Assembly (NCBI GenBank): GCA_947311285.1
Contig: CAMZKS010000063.1
Location: 1-10,831 of the forward strand
Direction of reading: 5' to 3'
From: an uncultured bacterium
GTDB lineage: Bacteria; Patescibacteriota; Gracilibacteria; UBA4473
Length of the DNA stretch: 10,831 bases
Part shown: piece by piece, positions 1 to 5,874 of the stretch
Layout: each line of letters starts with the position of its first letter
Numbering within the stretch: position 1 is the stretch's first letter
Position numbers and translations under genes: made by a program
Notes under the pieces: model-generated
Told to the model about the DNA's origin: nothing
The model's input: the letters and a program-made list of their open reading frames with translations, nothing else
The model's database searches: none

Positions 1-137
1 AAAATATCATACTCAAATAATTTATTGTTAATAAAGAAATCTACATCCTTTTTTAAGCAGATTTTAACCACTTCACAAAACTCAAAGACAGCAAGCTCCT
101 TACAGGAGGGGCAGCGTATATCAAGTTTATGTGGCAT
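1..137 (-). CDS. 5' end of a zinc-ribbon-like protein, partial (runs off the left edge)
   Basis: The minus strand is open from base 194 to base 1. From the ATG at 137 it gives 45 residues starting MPHKLDIRCPSCKELAVF. Seen: a CPxC pair at C9/C12, two more cysteines at C21 and C27, and a hydrophobic/charged pattern typical of real coding sequence. Known: a CxxC near the N terminus is the usual first half of a zinc ribbon; the second half would lie outside the window. The reading continues in frame upstream of the ATG to about base 194, but that part is antisense to conserved peptidase sequence, so I take 137 as the start. No strong ribosome binding site precedes it. I do not recognise the family and infer no function beyond possible metal binding. 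The gene points away from the truncated peptidase beside it, overlapping that reading frame by 9 bases. Confidence 0.5.
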   Translation of the reverse strand, partial: MPHKLDIRCPSCKELAVFEFCEVVKICLKKDVDFFINNKLFEYDI

Positions 138-821
138 AGGGTTCCACTCATATATCCATTTATTTTTATGAATGCGGTGGGCACTCAAAGAGATTTAGAA
201 ACAATGGTGCACGAAGGCGGACATGCTATTCATTCATTTTTAAGTAAGGATTTTGACTTAAATCACTTTAAATCAACTCCGGCCGAAGTGGCAGAGTTAG
301 CTTCTATGAGTATGGAACTAATTTCGATGGAAGTTTGGGGAGAGTTTTATAAAGACAATAATATGCTCGCAAGAGCGAGGAGGCAAAAAATAGAAGATAC
401 GCTTATTACTTTGCCTTGGGTGGCGATTGTCGATTCATTTCAGCATTGGTTGTATGAAAACCCCGAGCACACCAGAGAACAACGACGTGAAAAGTGGTTA
501 AAGATTAACAACACTTTTTCTAGTGGGCTTGTCGACCATGAAGGACTTGAAGAAGGTTTAATGAATGCTTGGCAAAAACAAATGCATATTTTTGAAGTAC
601 CTTTTTACTATATTGAGTATGGTTTTGCTCAAATGGGGGCAATTTCTCTGTGGGAACAGTTTGAAGCGAATCCAGCCAAAGGGATAGAGGGTTATAAAAA
701 TTTCATGAAACTTGGATATACAAAAACTATCCCAGAGCTCTATGAAGCGGCAGGAATTAAGTTTGATTTTTCTTCTGGTTACGTAGAACATTTGGCAGAA
801 TTTATGAAAGGTAAATTATAA
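129..821 (+). pseudogene. M3-family oligoendopeptidase F-like zinc metallopeptidase, 5'-truncated remnant
   Basis: The 230-residue frame is the C-terminal catalytic part of an M3 (thimet oligopeptidase/oligoendopeptidase F) enzyme, a family normally about 550-700 residues long. Seen: PFIFMN at residues 10-15, the zinc motif HEGGH at 28-32 (H28 and H32 ligands, E29 catalytic), the probable third ligand E56 in AELASMSMEL, and the substrate-binding H/Tyr segment HIFEVPFYYIEYG at 153-165. The C terminus looks complete. Residues 1-9 do not resemble the family, and in-frame stops lie at 54-56 and 18-20, so the N-terminal half is absent. The ATG at 129 is merely the first available, without a ribosome binding site. 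The substrate-enclosing N-terminal lobe is lost, so normal oligopeptidase activity is unlikely (inference). The stop lies 2 bases from the end of the convergent minus-strand gene. It could instead be an assembly artefact at a contig join. Confidence 0.75.
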
Positions 822-823
822 AG

Positions 824-2248
824 TTAAGCGGCTTGTGCTGTTAGGGTTTTACCGACGGTTAACTGTTTGATCATTGAATTACACGATCCAATAAATTCGT
901 TGATACTGGGTGTCACCATGCTTGGATCTTTGTCTTTGTAAAAGTTGTTATAGAAAAGTGAGGCAGCGGCGCGTCCATGTTCAGACAGATTTTGAGCCGC
1001 TTTAAGCTTGCTAGCCGTTGAAGCCGCCATGCTCGCATTAAAGTTAACGGCATCGGTGGGAATATCGTAAAATATTTCAGGAATTTTTCGACCTTGAGTT
1101 TTAGCGTATTTATTATTGTGTGGTACGAGGTGTCCGACTTTCCCAATTTCTTCTTCATAATTTTCTAAAGAGTAGCCCTCCATCGCCCCTGCAGCAAGCA
1201 GACTCATGGTGCTTCCTACACCGCGACTTCCGTGTCCTCGATCATTCGCTTTTTCTCCCCAATATTTAGCTGAATTTTTTGCCTCTGTCCGTAAAGTTTC
1301 TAGGACTTTAATTTTTGATTCAGCGCTTTCATAAGATTCGGTTACTGTTTTTTCTTGCTCAGTTTTATTTGTCGGTTCTTGACTATCATTTGCAACCTCT
1401 GGAATATCTAATGAGCTGCCTGTAATAGCTTCGTATTGTTTGTTGAGTGTTTCAAATTGTTCTGCGGCTTGAGCTTCAATATTTTCAGCTTCTAGTAAGT
1501 TTTCCTCGATGGTGCGAACTACAGCGTGTTGTTTTCTGGCATAAAAATTTCTACCACCACAGTGACCGAGTAACCATTCAAAATCTTTTCGACAACGTGT
1601 TGAGGGCGAACTAATTTTATTTTTATATTTTGCTGAAAATTGCCCAATAACTTTGATTTTTTTATTTCGGGCCTTCATAACGTCTTTACGCCAAATTTTT
1701 ATTTTTGTTTCATCTCCATCGAGTGCTTCTAGTTTTTCATACCAAATATTGCGTTCTTCTTCCGAAAAATAATCTACTAAATCTCTATCAAGATCTGTTT
1801 TTGCCTTTTCAAGAATTTCATCTCTTTTTTCAGTTTTATATTTTACTTCGGCTTCGCTCGTTTCAACCTTTTCCACCAAATCTTTCATTACTTTTTCTAA
1901 GGCATTTTTTTCAAGCTGATCAAAACTAAAGTTGTCCCAAAAATAGCTTAAGTTATCTTTTAATACGGCTGAGGGTATAAGCGGTTTCATGCGATCGGCG
2001 TAGTGGGCCATAGCTTCATTAAGCGTGCGAGCATTTTTAATAAGCCCTTCAAGATTCTGTTGGTCTAATGTTTTTTGTTCAAGGTTGCGTGTATCCGTGC
2101 TTATGAAAATTTCAACAGCCCCTAACAATGACTCTTGCAAAGACTTTGGAGTATTTTGTTTGATCTCCGTTCTGGCATGATCTACCCAGCTAAGGATTTG
2201 CGGATTTATAGACTCATCGTCGGCATTCTCTGTCCCTTGGGAGGCCAT
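824..2248 (-). CDS. Hypothetical 474-residue cytoplasmic coiled-coil protein
   Basis: I do not recognise this protein. Seen: no signal peptide and no membrane segment, so it is probably cytoplasmic. It is strongly charged, with helical, coiled-coil-like stretches around residues 110-175 and 245-330, separated by a Cys/His-containing patch at 219-241 (C219, H229, C230, GG 231-232, H241). An acidic, Gln/Asn/Thr-rich linker at 281-305 follows. A glycine/alanine-rich patch, GHGSRGVGSTMSLLAAGAM, lies at 338-356. The C-terminal third (390-474) is less charged and probably alpha-helical. The ATG at 2248 has no Shine-Dalgarno sequence; the AT-rich leader contains TTAACCTTCAAA. It lies 67 bases downstream of the lipoprotein gene, beyond a hairpin terminator, so it may be transcribed separately, although I see no convincing promoter. 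A structural or scaffold role is possible but unsupported. Confidence 0.8.
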   Translation of the reverse strand: MASQGTENADDESINPQILSWVDHARTEIKQNTPKSLQESLLGAVEIFISTDTRNLEQKTLDQQNLEGLIKNARTLNEAMAHYADRMKPLIPSAVLKDNLSYFWDNFSFDQLEKNALEKVMKDLVEKVETSEAEVKYKTEKRDEILEKAKTDLDRDLVDYFSEEERNIWYEKLEALDGDETKIKIWRKDVMKARNKKIKVIGQFSAKYKNKISSPSTRCRKDFEWLLGHCGGRNFYARKQHAVVRTIEENLLEAENIEAQAAEQFETLNKQYEAITGSSLDIPEVANDSQEPTNKTEQEKTVTESYESAESKIKVLETLRTEAKNSAKYWGEKANDRGHGSRGVGSTMSLLAAGAMEGYSLENYEEEIGKVGHLVPHNNKYAKTQGRKIPEIFYDIPTDAVNFNASMAASTASKLKAAQNLSEHGRAAASLFYNNFYKDKDPSMVTPSINEFIGSCNSMIKQLTVGKTLTAQAA

Positions 2249-2269
2249 TTTTTTGAAGGTTAATTAAAT

Positions 2270-2297
2270 AAAAAGCCCTGGTTTTCCAGGACTTTTT
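2270..2297 (-). terminator. Rho-independent terminator after the lipoprotein gene
   Basis: A 12-bp stem (bases 2270-2281 pairing with 2286-2297) has one C-A mismatch at 2276/2291 and a 4-base loop. Read on the minus strand, the GC-rich core CCTGG/CCAGG is followed by a T-rich tail (TTTTTATTT). It ends transcription from the lipoprotein gene whose stop is at 2316. Because A and T runs flank both sides, it could also work on the plus strand, but no plus-strand gene approaches it. Confidence 0.8.
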
Positions 2298-2315
2298 TAT
2301 TTTTATAATTTATTC

Positions 2316-2657
2316 TTACTCAGTTGTTGCTTCGGCATCGGCTTCTTCGGTAGCGTCAGCTTCAACCGTAGCCTCTTCTTCCGCAGGAATTTCGGGAATA
2401 TCTAAACTTTCACAGGCAATGTTAATTAAGTTAACTTCTTTTTTATTGTTCTCATCAAGATTATTGAAAAGATTAATTGGTTGACAAGGCTCGGCGTTAG
2501 CACGCTCGATAATCTCAGCAATAGCTTGCGCTTGACCAATCTGAGCGGCTTGAGCCATTTGTTGTTGCATTTTAGCTTCATCTGGAGCGTCATTACTACC
2601 GCAAGCGGCTAAAGACAGAGTGGTAAGAAGAAGAGCTGAAAGTTGTAGAGTTTTCAT
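2316..2657 (-). CDS. Small lipoprotein with acidic C-terminal tail
   Basis: This 113-residue protein has a lipoprotein signal peptide: MKTL, a hydrophobic core, then the lipobox LAAC with C19 as the expected lipidated residue. The mature part contains a Gln/Ala-rich helix (30-50), two cysteines, C58 and C82, that could form a disulfide outside the membrane, and a tail from about residue 91 made almost only of Glu, Ala, Asp and Thr. Known: the LAAC lipobox directs diacylglyceryl transfer and signal peptidase II cleavage. The protein is therefore expected to be tethered to the outer face of a membrane. I do not recognise the family. It follows the oxidoreductase gene by 65 bases but has its own candidate promoter and ends at a hairpin terminator, suggesting an independent single-gene transcript. 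The start has no Shine-Dalgarno sequence. Confidence 0.85.
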   Translation of the reverse strand: MKTLQLSALLLTTLSLAACGSNDAPDEAKMQQQMAQAAQIGQAQAIAEIIERANAEPCQPINLFNNLDENNKKEVNLINIACESLDIPEIPAEEEATVEADATEEADAEATTE

Positions 2658-2680
2658 GTTTAAAGGTTATTTTCTTTTGA

Positions 2681-2709
2681 ATTTTAGAGGCTTAAGGCTG
2701 TCTGGGCAA
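2681..2709 (-). promoter_or_regulatory. Sigma70-like promoter for the lipoprotein gene
   Basis: On the minus strand, TTGCCC (2704-2709, 4 of 6 matches to TTGACA) is followed by exactly 17 bases and then TAAAAT (2681-2686, 5 of 6 to TATAAT). Transcription would begin near 2674 and give a leader of about 17 bases without a ribosome binding site. The promoter lies wholly in the 65-base gap behind the oxidoreductase gene. Confidence 0.5.
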
Positions 2710-2722
2710 GTGAATTTCATCT

Positions 2723-4210
2723 TTAGTCTTTCCCTCGATAGTGGAACCAGAATTTCAACCAAGTTTTTACTTTTGGATTAAATAACCTAGGCCCGTAATG
2801 CGTGCTGGCGGCCCATTTACTGGCTTCGCCAAAAGTAGGGTAAATGTAGGTAGAACGGGCAATTTTTGTGAGAGGTATATTATTATCGATCGCGAGTTGC
2901 CACTCACGAATTATTTCTCCCGCACGTGGGGCCACAATTTGCGCGCCAATAATGGTGCTTCCTTTTAATAATACTTTTATGTAACCCGTTGTGGTGTTTT
3001 CTGCTTGAGCTCGATCGTTTTTAGCGAGATCAAACTTTGTCAGTTCATATTTAATTTTTGCCTCTTTGGCAGAGACCTCACTGTGTCCGATATGAGCGAT
3101 CTCTGGATCAGTGAAAATGGTCCAGCCGATCTTCATAGGATTAACTTTTTGTTTAAACGGTATTCGCAGTATTTCGTTGACAAGCACAATGCCGGCTTCG
3201 TAGTTTGCGGCATGCGTGAACATCAGTTGGCCGTTTACATCGCCAATAGCGGTGATGTGGCTTTGGCTGGTACGGAGTTTTGAATTAACGGTTACTCCTT
3301 TTTCAGTATAGGCTACTCCAGCAGCATCAAGGCCCAGATCTAAATTAGGCAGTCTTCCTGTTGCGATTAAAATTGAGTCAACGGAAAGTGTTTGAGGTTG
3401 ATCGTTAACGAGTAATTCTATTTTTTTCTCAAGGCCGTCAGTCGTAATTTTTACAGGCTTAGTATTGGTAATTATCTTTACGCCTTCGTCTATTAATTTT
3501 TGTGTTAAAACCTCCGCCATGTCTGAATCTAAACGTCCTAAAAATTGAGAGTGCTGTTCGAGGATGGTAACTTTTGTACCAAGTCTATTTAAGGCTTGAG
3601 CTAATTCCGCGGAAATCACACCACCACCAATAATGGCTAGTTTTCGTGGTTGTTCTCGAAGCCTGAAAATATGCTCATTGGTTATAAAACCCGATTCTTT
3701 AAGTCCTGGAATATTTGGAATTTTTGGTCGAGAACCAGTGGCAATAGTTATCCGTTTAGCCGTAATTTGGATTTGAGGCTCTGAGCCAATATTGGCTGGT
3801 TGAAATTTTTCCCATGTTTTTGAAAGTGTCACGTTGACCGTGTGTTTATTAAGAAACTTAGCTTTCCCAAAAACAACTTCGCACCCCATTTTCCTAAATC
3901 TATCAGGGTGGTCATGCATTTGGATGCCCGCCTGTACATCGCTGATTCTTTTAATTATTTGATCCCAACTATGCGGTTGATTATTAGTCTTTAATCCATA
4001 ATTGGACGCATGGCTTTGTTGGTGGGCTACTTTAGCGGTTTTGATAAGGGTTTTGCTAGGAATACAGCCAAAGTGAAGGCAGTCACCTCCAAGCATGTTT
4101 TTATCAATTAATGCCACTTTAACACCAAGCTGTGCAGCTGCGGAAGCTAAACTAAGACCAGCGGAACCGCCGCCAATAATAAGATGGTCGTAATCGTATT
4201 TTTTAAACAT
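2723..4210 (-). CDS. Mercuric-reductase-like FAD/NAD(P) disulfide oxidoreductase (class I)
   Basis: This 495-residue flavoprotein belongs to the lipoamide dehydrogenase/mercuric reductase group. Domains in order: an FAD Rossmann motif GGGSAG at 13-18; the redox-active disulfide GGDCLHFGCIPSK with C44 and C49; ATGSRP at 157-162; a second Rossmann fold GGGVISAE at 195-202 with E218 at the end of strand 2, favouring NADH over NADPH (inference); ATGR at 283-286; the FAD-binding GDV at 323-325; and a C-terminal dimerisation domain. The usual HPTxxE catalytic His is Tyr here (YIYPTFGE, Y457), and there is neither an N-terminal metal-binding domain nor a C-terminal Cys pair. It is therefore probably neither a true lipoamide dehydrogenase nor a classical mercuric reductase. 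The physiological substrate is unknown. The start lies 11 bases after the VTT-protein stop, so the two genes are surely cotranscribed. Confidence 0.93.
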   Translation of the reverse strand: MFKKYDYDHLIIGGGSAGLSLASAAAQLGVKVALIDKNMLGGDCLHFGCIPSKTLIKTAKVAHQQSHASNYGLKTNNQPHSWDQIIKRISDVQAGIQMHDHPDRFRKMGCEVVFGKAKFLNKHTVNVTLSKTWEKFQPANIGSEPQIQITAKRITIATGSRPKIPNIPGLKESGFITNEHIFRLREQPRKLAIIGGGVISAELAQALNRLGTKVTILEQHSQFLGRLDSDMAEVLTQKLIDEGVKIITNTKPVKITTDGLEKKIELLVNDQPQTLSVDSILIATGRLPNLDLGLDAAGVAYTEKGVTVNSKLRTSQSHITAIGDVNGQLMFTHAANYEAGIVLVNEILRIPFKQKVNPMKIGWTIFTDPEIAHIGHSEVSAKEAKIKYELTKFDLAKNDRAQAENTTTGYIKVLLKGSTIIGAQIVAPRAGEIIREWQLAIDNNIPLTKIARSTYIYPTFGEASKWAASTHYGPRLFNPKVKTWLKFWFHYRGKD

Positions 4211-4221
4211 AGTTTTGAGAT

Positions 4222-4890
4222 TTAAGTGCTGGTTTCGGGGTTGAAATATTTGGTTATCCTTGGAATTAACAGCACGAAAGTTACCATTGTAATGGGTAAA
4301 ATTAAAGCTTTAGGACCTTTGAGTAAAGAGTCTCCGAGAAAGACAAAAGCGGGTGTGAAAATCATATTGGTAAATAATGTGGCAAAGAAAAAGTCTTTTG
4401 CTTTGAGGGTTGTAATAACGCCTGCGGCATAACTTGCCGGAATGTAGGGGATAAATAAACAGCGTAATAAAAAGATGCTTTTGAAACCGTTATTTTTGGT
4501 TTTAGACTCAATTTTTTTGATAAGTTTTCCAATCCCTTTTTTATATTTCAAGCTCTCAAGTTTTTCTGAACTAATTTTTCGAGTTATTAAAAAGGCCGTT
4601 TGAGCGGCGAAAGTAGCCGCAATGATAACGTAAACCGAACCCCGTATTTTTCCGAATAAAAGCCCCGATAAAACACTGAAAGCTGCGGCAGAGACAAAAA
4701 CAATCACTAAACTATAATAAACAGCCATAAATATCAGTGGTGCGAAAATACCAAACTGGTTAATAAAATTTTTTAAGTTTTCAGTTTTTATGAAATTCTT
4801 AAGTAATTCGAAAATCTCAAAAAAATATAAAACACCTCCCAACGTAGAGAGTCCAAATATGAGGATTATAAATTTATATTTAGATTTCAT
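4222..4890 (-). CDS. TVP38/TMEM64 (VTT-domain, DedA-like) integral membrane protein
   Basis: This 222-residue protein has an N-terminal membrane segment (about 7-24) and several further hydrophobic helices (about 48-80, 85-103, 138-160, 167-188, 196-211). The VTT core spans roughly 45-190: FGIFAPLIF at 46-54, SGLLFGKIRGS at 75-85, R104, the re-entrant-type segment with R143 and P148/P151, the partner half around N175/P180 and G186. Known: VTT/DedA proteins are linked to lipid scrambling, small-molecule transport and envelope homeostasis, and this subfamily often neighbours, or is fused to, the type of oxidoreductase encoded next here. The two products probably work together at the membrane (inference). 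The ATG is preceded by no Shine-Dalgarno sequence; a promoter-like element suggests a leaderless transcript starting at this ATG. Confidence 0.88.
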   Translation of the reverse strand: MKSKYKFIILIFGLSTLGGVLYFFEIFELLKNFIKTENLKNFINQFGIFAPLIFMAVYYSLVIVFVSAAAFSVLSGLLFGKIRGSVYVIIAATFAAQTAFLITRKISSEKLESLKYKKGIGKLIKKIESKTKNNGFKSIFLLRCLFIPYIPASYAAGVITTLKAKDFFFATLFTNMIFTPAFVFLGDSLLKGPKALILPITMVTFVLLIPRITKYFNPETST

Positions 4891-4896
4891 GCTTGA

Positions 4897-4924
4897 ACTT
4901 TAGTCTTTAGCGAATTTGCATCAA
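4897..4924 (-). promoter_or_regulatory. Candidate leaderless promoter for the VTT/oxidoreductase pair
   Basis: On the minus strand, TTGATG (4919-4924, 4 of 6 to the -35 consensus), a 16-base spacer and TAAAGT (4897-4902, 4 of 6 to the -10 consensus) precede the ATG at 4890 by only 6 bases. A start site 7 bases after the -10 element would coincide with the A of the ATG, giving an mRNA with no 5' leader. Matches are moderate, so this is a prediction. Confidence 0.4.
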
Positions 4925-4947
4925 GTTGAGGCTCTAGCTTAGACGGC

Positions 4948-5868
4948 TTAATCATTAAATCGTGTAGGCGAAACACTTAAATTATCGACGTACATGGTTT
5001 GTGACTCATCAAGGTTTAAATTTGATCCGATACCGACCTCCAAAATAGAGTATTTCATTTTGTCGGTTGGAAGTGTGGCCGCTCGTTCGCCCACTATTTT
5101 TTGATCGTTCATCCAAATTTCTACTAAACCCTCACTTGAAACATCGGATAATTTTAGATGCATTTTTATTTTTACCCATTCGTTTAAAGGGACGTGCACT
5201 CGTTCAAGTAAGTCTTGTTGTACAATGTCCATGGCAGGAAGCCAGTTGTCGTAACGAAGCCCAATACTATTTCTAAAGGAGAAGAAGAGGCCGGGGCCCG
5301 GTTCGCCAATATTTCTTAGGGTACCGTTACGGGAACGAAGGGATAGAAACATACTTTGATTTAAATTCTGTAACTCAGCCGTTCTTTTGTCAACTGGGCC
5401 TTTAAAATAAAACCAGCCAGAGACGTAAACGTCATCGCCTTTGCCGAAATCAAAAAGCTGGCGCCTAATGGCGGCTTTAGAGTCGCCAAACCATACCTTT
5501 GCAAATGGCGCGGCGTAAAATTTAAGTGAGTTTTTTCCGCGACGTCGAATATTTTTTTCAATAGCGATGTAGTTTCCAGTCCGCTCATTGGTTATGCAAG
5601 AGGCAAGATTGATCATGCAGTATTGAACCGTTCTTCTGATAGAAAATTTATTATTTTGAATAATGACTTCGTGCCACCGAGTCCAATCTTCTTTAAAAAG
5701 TTCGGCTACACTATCAACTCCTTCAAAGCCTTCTGTGAAATTATTTGTACTCTGTTGAGATAAGACGGCTTCTTTCATGGCTTTTTGGTCGGGGGTCTGA
5801 TAAACAACTTGGGAACCAATCCAAAGGAAGAGAAAGATGGAGGCATACTTGATTATTTTTTTGAGCAT
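4948..5868 (-). CDS. Exported ConA-like jelly-roll protein (polysaccharide lyase/lectin-like)
   Basis: The 306 residues begin with lysines and a hydrophobic stretch (about 5-22), an uncleaved anchor or signal peptide, so the rest is extracytoplasmic. Seen: two close cysteines, C84 and C91, likely a disulfide. From about residue 110 come beta-rich segments typical of concanavalin A-like folds: SLKFYA (114-119), DVYVSGWFYFKG (146-157), FLSLRS (174-179), GPGLFFSFRNSIGLRY (191-206), LNEWVKIKMHLKL (228-240), GLVEIWMNDQKIV (247-259) and a closing MYVDNLSVSP (292-301). The W-rich beta strand followed by EIWMND resembles heparin-lyase-like and LamG-like glycan-binding domains. I cannot assign catalytic residues, so it may be a lyase, a lectin or a structural protein. 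The start is 6 bases behind the ROK kinase stop, indicating cotranscription and a likely carbohydrate role. Confidence 0.8.
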   Translation of the reverse strand: MLKKIIKYASIFLFLWIGSQVVYQTPDQKAMKEAVLSQQSTNNFTEGFEGVDSVAELFKEDWTRWHEVIIQNNKFSIRRTVQYCMINLASCITNERTGNYIAIEKNIRRRGKNSLKFYAAPFAKVWFGDSKAAIRRQLFDFGKGDDVYVSGWFYFKGPVDKRTAELQNLNQSMFLSLRSRNGTLRNIGEPGPGLFFSFRNSIGLRYDNWLPAMDIVQQDLLERVHVPLNEWVKIKMHLKLSDVSSEGLVEIWMNDQKIVGERAATLPTDKMKYSILEVGIGSNLNLDESQTMYVDNLSVSPTRFND

Positions 5869-5874
5869 TTAAAT

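Noticed and set aside
75..130. Plus-strand codons reading like the M3 segment before PFIFMN (QAP in one frame, TGGAAY in the next), suggesting a frameshifted but present N terminus
   Set aside because: The resemblance covers only a few residues, needs two frames and is preceded by stops, while the minus strand over the same bases is a continuous protein-like frame.
558..791. Open frame on the minus strand inside the M3 peptidase remnant
   Set aside because: Antisense shadow of conserved peptidase sequence; no family resemblance, no start signal.
1705..1929. Plus-strand open frame inside the coiled-coil gene
   Set aside because: Leu/Phe-rich composition typical of the antisense of Lys/Glu-rich coding sequence.
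2316..2390. Repetitive-looking DNA encoding the acidic lipoprotein tail as a tandem repeat
   Set aside because: The composition is biased, but codons vary and no unit repeats exactly; this is low complexity, not a repeat array.
2723..4210. Calling the oxidoreductase mercuric reductase (merA) or lipoamide dehydrogenase
   Set aside because: It lacks the N-terminal metal-binding domain and C-terminal cysteine pair of MerA and the HPTxxE His of lipoamide dehydrogenase; no mer or 2-oxo acid dehydrogenase genes are nearby.
4925..4947. Inverted TCTA/TAGA motif after the jelly-roll gene as a terminator
   Set aside because: Only four pairs, AT-rich, and no following T run.
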